Of a stretch of DNA of 11,514 nt, positions 1 through 6,382 are shown in pieces (position 1 is the stretch's first letter; each line of letters starts with the position of its first letter). Origin of the DNA: an uncultured Lachnospiraceae bacterium. GTDB lineage: Bacteria; Bacillota; Clostridia; Lachnospirales; Lachnospiraceae. The stretch lies in assembly GCA_947653315.1 (NCBI GenBank), contig CANTGP010000058.1, forward strand, positions 1 to 11,514, given 5' to 3'. Under the pieces are notes generated by a model. It ran no database searches and had not been told where the DNA came from. It saw nothing but the letters and a program-made list of their open reading frames with translations. Made by a program: the position numbers and the translations under genes.

Positions 1-124
1 AATCCGGAACAGACAATCCCGCTGCCGCTCCCCCGCAAAAAACCCCCGTCCGTGCGTCCGCATCCACACCCCCCCATTTCAGGCAAAACTGTTACTTGAT
101 TTCCGGTCTTATGGCAGAAAACCA

Positions 125-163
125 TGGAAATTCCAAAGGGAATATGATATGATTTCATCATAT
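125..163 (+). promoter_or_regulatory. Candidate promoter/operator of the sensor operon
   Basis: A weak sigma-A-like pair is visible: TGGAAA at 125-130 (4 of 6 to TTGACA) and TATGAT at 148-153 (5 of 6 to TATAAT), 17 bases apart. Two dyads sit on it. TGGAA-A-TTCCA (125-135) covers the -35, and ATATGAT (142-148) pairs with ATCATAT (157-163) across the -10; a nested ATGAT-TTC-ATCAT lies inside. The overlap of dyads and promoter boxes suggests a repressor site, but AT-rich dyads can arise by chance. The rest of 1-217 is C-rich at the far left and shows nothing recognisable. Confidence 0.33.
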
Positions 164-217
164 GGCGTTATATTTGGTAATTGCCGATAAAGAGACGAAA
201 GAGAGGAGACTCACGCC

Positions 218-1363
218 GTGTGCAAGTGGAGGAAGGAAGATAGGGCAGGGCAAAGGAACAGGCAGGATGGGTGGATGGCTTTTGCGCTGCCGTTAATGGT
301 TTGCGGTATCTGCACAGCCGGACTGGCAGGGTGCGGGGAAAAACCGGACGAAGCGGTATCTGCAGAAGCAAACGCGGGCGACGCGGAGGATGCGCCAAGT
401 CCGTCCGATGCCGTCCGGTTTGACCATAAGCTGGACGGGTATGAGCCCATGAAAAAGGAATATAATTTTTATTTCACATATAAAATGGTCCATCCCTGGT
501 GGGATGCGGTGGCGCTCGGGATGGAGGACGCGGCAAAGCAGTATGGGGAAATGGGGATTACCATTAATTATGAGTATCTGGCGCCAAACAGCGTATCCGC
601 CCAAGACCAGGCAGGACGGCTGGAGGACGCCTGTGAACGGGGATTTGACGTGCTCGGCGTGGATGTGGCGGATGTGGAAGTCATCACGCCGGTCATTAAC
701 CGTCTGATAGGAGAGGGGCAGAAAGTCATGACGTTTTCCAGTTCGGATGCCGCGAAGGAGGACGGTTGCAGCCGGATTGCCTATGTGGGTAATACCCATA
801 ATTACGGGGACGGTGTGGAACTGACGGAAGCCCTTTGCGAAAAGATGGGGTATGCGGGAAAAGTGGCGATTTTGGTCGGGACGGAGGGCGCTCCCTGCCA
901 TGAGGACAGGGCGCTTGGGGCGCAGGATGTCATTGCAAAATATCCCGGAATGGAAATCGTGGAGATTGCCTATGACGAGGATACGGTGGAGAAGGCATAC
1001 GGATTTACGAAAGAATTTTTGGAGGATTATGACGATTTGGCAGGGATGGTCTGCTGTAACATGAGCAATCCGGTGGGTGCCGCCAGGGCGGTCATTGAAG
1101 CGGGCCGGGAAAGCGAAGTGCTGATTGTCGGGATGGACCATGACCAGGAGGCGCTGCAGTACCTTAGGGACGGAATTATTTATGCCCTGGGGGTCCAGGA
1201 TTGTTATTCCATCGGTTTCGATACGGTGCAGGTGGCGGTAAAGATTGCGGACGGACATCTTCCGGGGGAGATTTATCCGGAGAAAACGGAGGAAACAACG
1301 ACCATTATTTACCAGGACGGCGCGGCTGCGCTGCTTCGGACATTGTACGGGGAAATGGATTAG
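218..1363 (+). CDS. Lipoprotein sugar-binding protein (periplasmic binding protein type 1, RbsB/LuxP-like)
   Basis: This 381-aa protein is a predicted membrane-anchored, extracytoplasmic ligand-binding protein. The GTG start at 218 has a purine-rich Shine-Dalgarno (GAGAGGAG, 201-208) nine bases upstream. A basic N-terminus is followed by a hydrophobic stretch (about residues 20-37) and an LAGC lipobox with Cys39 as lipidation site, then a Glu/Asp/Ala-rich linker. From about residue 80 the protein reads as the two-lobed Peripla_BP_4 fold: FTYKMVHPWWDAVALGMEDAA near the start of lobe 1, ERGFDVLGVDVAD, AILVGTEGAPCHEDR, then VLIVGMDHDQEALQYLRDG. The ligand is probably a sugar or related small molecule, but the residues do not identify it. 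No ABC permease or ATPase gene is adjacent; the next gene is a membrane sensor kinase, 59 bases downstream. I infer a ligand-presenting role as in LuxP-LuxQ. An orphan ABC-transport component is the alternative. Confidence 0.85.
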   Translation: MCKWRKEDRAGQRNRQDGWMAFALPLMVCGICTAGLAGCGEKPDEAVSAEANAGDAEDAPSPSDAVRFDHKLDGYEPMKKEYNFYFTYKMVHPWWDAVALGMEDAAKQYGEMGITINYEYLAPNSVSAQDQAGRLEDACERGFDVLGVDVADVEVITPVINRLIGEGQKVMTFSSSDAAKEDGCSRIAYVGNTHNYGDGVELTEALCEKMGYAGKVAILVGTEGAPCHEDRALGAQDVIAKYPGMEIVEIAYDEDTVEKAYGFTKEFLEDYDDLAGMVCCNMSNPVGAARAVIEAGRESEVLIVGMDHDQEALQYLRDGIIYALGVQDCYSIGFDTVQVAVKIADGHLPGEIYPEKTEETTTIIYQDGAAALLRTLYGEMD

Positions 1364-1422
1364 GGCGTGTTTGGGCATTGCGGGAATGAATTTGCAAACA
1401 TGTTTTGGGAATGGGAGCGGAA

Positions 1423-4400
1423 ATGGAACAGGAAAAACAAGCAGACAGTATGAAGAAAGATCAGAAAAAGCAGACATTTGAATATGCCCTTTGGGGCGGG
1501 ATGCTTGTCGCATGGATACTGATACTTACTACCGTTTGGGTATCCGGCGGCGCGAGGACGGGGACCAGCCAGGCGGTGAAGAAGGTCAGTGAATTTTATT
1601 TGGAGGAATTGGCGGGACGGAGGGCGCAGGTCGTTTCCGAGGAATTGAAAAATAATTTTGCCTACATGGAAAATGCGCTGGACATACTGGATGCTTCCAA
1701 TTTGGAATCACAGGATACGCTGCGGGAGTTTTTGGGGAAGGTTAAGAAATTATACGGAGTGGATAAATTTGCCCTGGTGGATGAAAACGGGATTGTTTAT
1801 ACGGAGCACAGTACCACGTCGGGACTGAGCCGGTACGGCTTTCTTTCGGAAGAACTGACGGAACCCGTTATCCGTATTTCAAACCTTTACGGTGCGAAAA
1901 AGCAGGTGGTTTTGGCGGTCCCCGTGGAGGATATTTTCTTCCGGGGGGCGCGGATTAAGGTTTGTTTCATCCAGCTTAACATTGATGAGATGTTAAGCTC
2001 CCTGACGCTGCAGACCAGCCATAACGAAACATTCTGCAATCTGTATTACAGGAACGGAGAGAGTCTGACCAACGATGCGTTTGGGCATCTGCGCGGTGGA
2101 AGCAATATTCTGAAGGCGTTAAGGGAAGCGGATTTCGGGGACGGATATACGTTGGAACAGATGGAGGCCGATTTTGCAGAGGGAAAGGAAGGGCTGGTTT
2201 CTTTCCGGCATCATGGCTCCAAGGAAGATCTTTGTTATATTCCGGTGGAGGGAACGGAATGGATGCTGACGATTCTGATTCAGGACAGCGTGATCAGCGA
2301 ACAGATCCAGTCCATCAGTTCCGATATGATGGGCAGGGGGATTATCCAGATTGCCATAACGGTAATTGCCATGGTTTTGGTATGTTTTCTGCTGATCCGC
2401 CAATCCAAAAAGAATGCGGAAGTTCTCTTGGCGCAGGAAAAGGCGGACGGCGACCGGATACGGTCCGCTTATGAGCAGATCGGGCGGGAGCAGGAGGCGA
2501 TGGAAAATATCCAGGCGGCGATGGGGGCCGGTCTGTGGAGCATGGAGTTTAACCGGAATGCCCAGGCGGTTTCCTGTACGTGGAGCGAAAAGTTCCGCAG
2601 TCTGCTTGGATATCAGGAAATGGAAGAATTTCCGAAAACGGAGGAGTTTCCGGATATTATGGAATCCTGGACGGACCTTTTACATACGGAAGATAAGGAA
2701 AGGGTGTTGAAGGAATACTGGGATACCGTAAAAGATTATACGGGGAAAAAATCATTTAACGTGGAATGCCGGATGCATACCAAACATGGCGGATGGAGGT
2801 GGTTCCATGCCGCCGGCCGGCTCTCCCGAAGGGAGGATGGCTCACCGGTTACTTTTGTGGGGCTGCTCGTTGATATTGACGAGGAAAAGCGGCTTGCCGG
2901 ACAGTTGGAACAGCAGAAGATTGACCTCCAGGATGCGCTGGCGGCGGCACAGCATGCCAATAAGGCGAAAACCACCTTCTTAAACAATATGTCCCATGAT
3001 ATCCGCACGCCCATGAATGCCATTATCGGCTTTACGTCCCTGGCGGCGGCCCATATTGACAATACGGAGCAGGTGCAGGCTTACCTGACGAAGATTACCA
3101 CATCCAGCAACCATCTGCTCAGTCTCATCAACGATGTGCTGGATATGAGCCGTATTGAGAGCGGAAAAGTGAAAATAGAGGAAAAGGAGACTTCCCTTCC
3201 CGAAATTATGCATGATTTAAAGACCATCGTGCAGGCGGATATCGCTTCCAAGCAGTTGGAGTTTTACATTGATACTGCGGATGTACTGAACGAGCATGTC
3301 ATTTGCGATAAACTCAGGCTCAATCAGGTTTTGTTAAACCTGTTGAGCAATGCCATGAAATTCACGATGCCCGGCGGGATGGTCAGCGTCCGTATCCTGC
3401 AGAAAGAGAAGGCTCCCGAAGGGTATGCGTCTTACGAGTTTCAGGTAAAGGATACCGGAATCGGTATGAGCAGCGAATTTTTGCAGCATGTGTTTGAACC
3501 CTTTGAGCGGGAGCGGACGAGCACGGTCAGCGGCATTCAGGGGACCGGCCTTGGAATGGCAATTACGAAAAATATCGTGGATATGATGGGCGGTACGATT
3601 ACGGTTGCCAGCGAGGAAGGGAAGGGAAGTACGTTTACCGTATCGCTGCAGTTTAAGACCTGCACCGGGCCGGAGCGGCAGGAGGTCATTCCCCAGTTAA
3701 AAGGATTGCGTTCCCTGGTGGTGGACGATGACTTCCATACCTGTTCCAGCGTGACGAAGATGCTGTCCGCCATCGGAATGCGTCCGGACTGGACTACTTC
3801 CGGTAAGGAAGCGGTACTGCGCACCAGACTTGCGGTGGAGCAGAATGACGAATACGCGGCTTATATCATAGACTGGCTGATGCCGGACATGAACGGAATC
3901 GAAGTGGTGAGGCGTATCCGCGGAATGATTGGCGAGAATACGCCGATTATCATACTGACCGCTTACGACTGGGCGGATATTGAGCAGGAGGCAAGGGAGG
4001 CCGGCGTTACGGCATTTTGTTCCAAACCTATCTTCCTTTCGGAACTCAGGGAAATCCTGGAGTCGCCGTTTCCCGGCCGGAGAGAGGAAAACGCGCAAAC
4101 GCAGGGAGAGGTATCCTTTGAAGGAAAGAAACTGTTATTGGTGGAGGATAATGAGCTGAACCAGGAGATTGCCGTGGAAATCCTCCGTCCTTCGGGTTTT
4201 GTCATTGACGTGGCGGACGACGGTGCCGTTGCGGTGGAAAGGATGCGGCAGGCGCAGCCCGGACAGTACGATGTCATCCTGATGGATATCCAGATGCCGA
4301 TTATGAACGGGTATGAGGCGACGAAGCAAATCCGCGCACTTAACAACCCGGATGCCGCCGGTATTCCCATCATCGCCATGACGGCAAATGCCTTTGACGA

Positions 4401-4533
4401 GGACAGGAAGGCGGCGATGGAGGCAGGCATGAACGGGCATATTGCGAAGCCCATTGACGTGCCGAAACTTTTGGAGCTTTTGGAAAAGATTCTGTTTCCT
4501 GATAAAGAGCCGGAACCGGGGAGGGAAAGATGA
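1423..4533 (+). CDS. Membrane hybrid sensor histidine kinase with PAS and two receiver domains
   Basis: The protein is 1036 aa from the ATG at 1423, chosen because GGGAG (1413-1417) lies five bases upstream; a TTG at 1405 and an ATG at 1411 are weaker. Order of parts: TM1 (about 20-42), a roughly 260-residue extracytoplasmic sensor, TM2 (about 305-327), a charged linker, PAS with PAC-like end (about 360-485), and HisKA with His525 in [15 protein letters not shown]. The HATPase follows with N-box [10 protein letters not shown] (634-643), DTGIGM (from 677), FEPFERE and GTGLGM (from 707). Receiver 1 has the VVDDD acidic pocket, Asp817 and Lys868; receiver 2 has LLVEDNE, Asp955 and Lys1009. All catalytic residues are intact. 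There is no Hpt domain and no DNA-binding domain, so phosphate must leave to an unseen partner or the receivers must act through protein contacts. It sits between a binding-protein gene and a permease gene, suggesting it reads the bound ligand of the former. Confidence 0.93.
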   Translation: MEQEKQADSMKKDQKKQTFEYALWGGMLVAWILILTTVWVSGGARTGTSQAVKKVSEFYLEELAGRRAQVVSEELKNNFAYMENALDILDASNLESQDTLREFLGKVKKLYGVDKFALVDENGIVYTEHSTTSGLSRYGFLSEELTEPVIRISNLYGAKKQVVLAVPVEDIFFRGARIKVCFIQLNIDEMLSSLTLQTSHNETFCNLYYRNGESLTNDAFGHLRGGSNILKALREADFGDGYTLEQMEADFAEGKEGLVSFRHHGSKEDLCYIPVEGTEWMLTILIQDSVISEQIQSISSDMMGRGIIQIAITVIAMVLVCFLLIRQSKKNAEVLLAQEKADGDRIRSAYEQIGREQEAMENIQAAMGAGLWSMEFNRNAQAVSCTWSEKFRSLLGYQEMEEFPKTEEFPDIMESWTDLLHTEDKERVLKEYWDTVKDYTGKKSFNVECRMHTKHGGWRWFHAAGRLSRREDGSPVTFVGLLVDIDEEKRLAGQLEQQKIDLQDALAAAQHANKAKTTFLNNMSHDIRTPMNAIIGFTSLAAAHIDNTEQVQAYLTKITTSSNHLLSLINDVLDMSRIESGKVKIEEKETSLPEIMHDLKTIVQADIASKQLEFYIDTADVLNEHVICDKLRLNQVLLNLLSNAMKFTMPGGMVSVRILQKEKAPEGYASYEFQVKDTGIGMSSEFLQHVFEPFERERTSTVSGIQGTGLGMAITKNIVDMMGGTITVASEEGKGSTFTVSLQFKTCTGPERQEVIPQLKGLRSLVVDDDFHTCSSVTKMLSAIGMRPDWTTSGKEAVLRTRLAVEQNDEYAAYIIDWLMPDMNGIEVVRRIRGMIGENTPIIILTAYDWADIEQEAREAGVTAFCSKPIFLSELREILESPFPGRREENAQTQGEVSFEGKKLLLVEDNELNQEIAVEILRPSGFVIDVADDGAVAVERMRQAQPGQYDVILMDIQMPIMNGYEATKQIRALNNPDAAGIPIIAMTANAFDEDRKAAMEAGMNGHIAKPIDVPKLLELLEKILFPDKEPEPGRER

Positions 4534-5447
4534 CAATTTTCACCGTGTTTTTTCAAATGCTGGCATTGCTTATTATGATAGGCGCCGGTTATTTCATGAC
4601 AAAAAAAGGGATGATGGATGCGCATACCAACGGCCAAATGTCCAGGATGATCGTGAATGTGTTCAACCCGCTTTTGGTGTTTTCCGGCGCGCTTCATGCC
4701 GTGGGGGAAGTTTCGCTGGATACGATGGGAGTCGTGGCGCTGATTGCGGTGGGTATGTTTTTGTTTTTTATTGCGGTGGGTATGGTCTTGTCGCCGTTTT
4801 TTGATAAGGACAGGGAGCAGCGGAAGATTTTCCAAATGATGTTTGTCTTTTCCAACCTGGGGTTTATCGGGATACCGGTGGTAAGCAGTATTCTGGGCGC
4901 GGAGTATATCGTATATGTGACGGAATTTATGCTGGTTTATACCCTTGTTTTCTATACTTACGGAATTTCCCTGATGAACGGGAAGTTTTCCTTATCCACG
5001 TTAAAAGAGATGGTGAATGCGGGGACGGTGTCCGGCCTTGCCGCCATGGCGGTGATTCTGTTCGGCATTCGGCTGCCGGACTTTGTGGATACCGCGGCGA
5101 CTTATTTGGGGAACGTGACCTCGCCCATGGCGTTGGTGGCGGTGGGCTTTACGCTGGCGCAATCCGAGTGGGGGAAGATATTCGGGCAGGCGCGGCTGTA
5201 TGTGTTTGCGGCGGTGAAACTGCTGGCGCTTCCGCTCCTTATGCTGCCGGTATTGAAATTGGCAACGGATGACGCGGCGTTAATCCGGGTCTGTATGGTA
5301 ATGTTCGGGATGCCCATCGGGAATATGCCGCTGATTTTGGGAAACCAGAAAGGAATTGACGGGACGACCTGCAGTGCGGCGATTATCTTAACGACGGTGC
5401 TCTGCGTAATTACGGTGCCGGTGCTGCTGGCGGCAGCGGGGGGATGA
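4530..5447 (+). CDS. AEC-family permease (auxin efflux carrier/malate permease type)
   Basis: This 305-aa protein is almost entirely hydrophobic, with about ten predicted membrane helices in a 5+5 arrangement. The first is at about residues 4-23, and the last two cover [20 protein letters not shown] and [20 protein letters not shown]. The [21 protein letters not shown] and GMPIGNMP segments, rich in Pro, Asn and Gly in broken helices, are typical of AEC transporters. Characterised bacterial members move malate, malonate and similar carboxylates; the substrate here cannot be read from the sequence. The start codon overlaps the kinase stop as ATGA, and the Shine-Dalgarno (GGGAGGGAAAG) lies inside the kinase gene, so translational coupling is likely. 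I infer that the transporter is either regulated with, or handles a product sensed by, the binding-protein/kinase pair. It ends four bases before the convergent PHP gene, with no clear terminator between them. Confidence 0.87.
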   Translation: MTIFTVFFQMLALLIMIGAGYFMTKKGMMDAHTNGQMSRMIVNVFNPLLVFSGALHAVGEVSLDTMGVVALIAVGMFLFFIAVGMVLSPFFDKDREQRKIFQMMFVFSNLGFIGIPVVSSILGAEYIVYVTEFMLVYTLVFYTYGISLMNGKFSLSTLKEMVNAGTVSGLAAMAVILFGIRLPDFVDTAATYLGNVTSPMALVAVGFTLAQSEWGKIFGQARLYVFAAVKLLALPLLMLPVLKLATDDAALIRVCMVMFGMPIGNMPLILGNQKGIDGTTCSAAIILTTVLCVITVPVLLAAAGG

Positions 5448-5451
5448 GACG

Positions 5452-6216
5452 TTACAGGAACCGTAAGAAACGTTCTGCCGAAGTATTCAGGATGAGTTCC
5501 GCAGGGAAAGCCGTTTCGCGGACAAGGTCCAGGGCATATTTAAAATTACCGATATCGGAGTGACCGTGGCTGTCGCTGGAAAGGAGTACCGGATAACGGT
5601 ACTTCTTGCACGTTTCCAGGATGGCACGGTCATTTTCTTTTGCCGCGCCCCGGTAGCCGTCCGGGGACAGGGAAGCATTGTTGATTTCCAAAAGGACATG
5701 GCAGTCCATGGCGGCTTCCGTCAGGCGGCGGTAATCCACGGGATACTTGGCATCGTCCGGGTGGGCAATGATATGGATGTGGGGATTTACCATGGCACGG
5801 ATGTAGACATCGGTATAATCCGCGCTATGCGGCGCGCCGAAGCAGGGGGAATGGATACCCGCAATACAGTAGTCCAATTTCCCGCGGATGTCTTCCGGCA
5901 GGTCAAGGCTGCCGGAAGCATCCAAAATATTTACTTCCGCGCCGTACAGGATACGGATGCCCATGCGCACGGAAGGGGCATGGGACAGTCCGCGGAAATA
6001 GGAGAGGGTGCAGGCATGGGGCAGGGCGGGACCGTGTTCGCTGATTCCCAGCAGTTTTATGCCCCGGGATGCCGCAAACCGCGCCATGTCCGTGACCGTG
6101 TCCGAAGTGTAATGTCCGCTGGCGATGCTGTGGGTATGGACATCCAGTAAAAAGGCGGATTGCCGTAAGGGAATTTTATTTGGTTTACGGAAAGTATCCG
6201 GTGCAGGGTAATTCAT
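5452..6216 (-). CDS. PHP-domain phosphoesterase, YcdX-like
   Basis: This 254-aa protein is a predicted soluble metal-dependent phosphatase of the PHP superfamily. The start at 6216 is chosen because AGGAGG lies six bases upstream; the ATG nine codons further up (6243) has no such site and lies close to the predicted transcription start. Metal-binding positions are all visible: His27-x-His29 in DVHTHS, His35, Glu60-His61 in ISEHG, Glu94 in GAEVN, His122 in AGIHSP, His152 in IAHPDD, and Asp215 with His217 in SSDSHGH. That set and the length (close to E. coli YcdX, about 245 aa) fit the trinuclear-zinc YcdX type better than histidinol phosphatase HisK, although annotation often confuses the two. 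The physiological substrate is unknown. It is transcribed divergently from the glycyl radical enzyme operon, and the shared intergenic region suggests joint control, but no reaction linking the two is established. Confidence 0.9.
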   Translation of the reverse strand: MNYPAPDTFRKPNKIPLRQSAFLLDVHTHSIASGHYTSDTVTDMARFAASRGIKLLGISEHGPALPHACTLSYFRGLSHAPSVRMGIRILYGAEVNILDASGSLDLPEDIRGKLDYCIAGIHSPCFGAPHSADYTDVYIRAMVNPHIHIIAHPDDAKYPVDYRRLTEAAMDCHVLLEINNASLSPDGYRGAAKENDRAILETCKKYRYPVLLSSDSHGHSDIGNFKYALDLVRETAFPAELILNTSAERFLRFL

Positions 6217-6238
6217 GCAAAACCTCCTGAAAATAAAC

Positions 6239-6291
6239 TTCATGTTCTTATATTAGCACGAAACCAACATAAAAACAACAATATTCATGTT
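6239..6291. repeat. Direct repeat TTCATGTT in the divergent promoter region
   Basis: The octamer TTCATGTT occurs at 6239-6246 and again at 6284-6291, 45 bases apart start to start (a little over four helical turns). One copy lies at the predicted PHP transcription start; the other overlaps the right arm of the central dyad. The spacing would allow looping by a regulator, but an octamer repeated once in AT-rich DNA may be chance. Confidence 0.3.
6250..6278 (-). promoter_or_regulatory. Promoter of the PHP phosphoesterase gene
   Basis: Read on the minus strand, TTGTTT (6278-6273, 4 of 6 to TTGACA) is followed after 17 bases by TAATAT (6255-6250). A TG one base before the -10 makes it an extended -10 promoter. 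The predicted start site falls near 6243, leaving a leader of about 27 bases that holds the AGGAGG for the start at 6216. The -35 box overlaps the left arm of the dyad at 6275-6293. Confidence 0.6.
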
Positions 6292-6293
6292 GT
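6275..6293. promoter_or_regulatory. Candidate shared operator (inverted repeat)
   Basis: ACAACA (6275-6280), seven bases, then TGTTGT (6288-6293) form a perfect six-base-arm dyad. A second pairing, CAACAT (6265-6270) with ATGTTG (6287-6292), uses part of the same sequence. The dyad overlaps the -35 of the leftward PHP promoter and ends five bases before the -35 of the rightward dehydratase promoter, so one bound dimer could influence both. No regulator gene lies in the window, so the binding protein is unknown. Confidence 0.45.
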
Positions 6294-6298
6294 ATTTA

Positions 6299-6327
6299 TT
6301 GACTTTGGGGCGCAGGAGGTTTATAAT
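6299..6327 (+). promoter_or_regulatory. Strong sigma-A promoter of the dehydratase-microcompartment operon
   Basis: TTGACT (6299-6304, 5 of 6) and TATAAT (6322-6327, 6 of 6) are separated by exactly 17 bases, the best promoter match in the window. Transcription should start near 6334, giving a leader of about 49 bases to the ATG at 6383. An AGGAGG lies inside the spacer (6314-6319) but is upstream of the predicted start site, so it would not be transcribed. The promoter position rules out an upstream start for the dehydratase. Confidence 0.8.
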
Positions 6328-6382
6328 AGGACAAAAAAGAAGATACGGAAGGAATGCGGGGAAAGCGCGGGAAGGAGTCGTT

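Noticed and set aside
1..190. Open frames running in from the left edge on both strands
   Set aside because: The translations are Pro/Arg-rich or Gly-rich without recognisable motifs, and no Shine-Dalgarno is seen; C-rich DNA simply lacks stops.
1405..1422. TTG start at 1405 or ATG at 1411 for the kinase
   Set aside because: The GGGAG that would drive translation lies between these codons and the ATG at 1423, favouring 1423.
293..1513. Long antisense open frame (406 codons) opposite the binding protein
   Set aside because: It mirrors the codons of a well-supported gene, has no recognisable domain, is rich in His, Arg and Pro as expected from a reversed coding strand, and runs into the kinase gene.
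3963..4835. Antisense open frame of 290 codons opposite the kinase/permease junction
   Set aside because: It crosses two well-supported genes and has low-complexity His, Lys and Ser composition with no motif.
5430..5480. Bidirectional terminator between the permease and PHP genes
   Set aside because: Only short ACGTT/AACGT complementarity exists across the four-base gap, with no stable stem or T-run.
6217..6243. Longer PHP protein starting at 6243
   Set aside because: The predicted transcription start is close to this codon, and AGGAGG sits correctly for the ATG at 6216.
6287..6382. Upstream start for the dehydratase giving 32 extra residues
   Set aside because: This stretch contains the -35 and -10 of the operon promoter, the extra residues are Arg/Lys-rich and unlike the family, and the ATG at 6383 has its own GAAGGAG.
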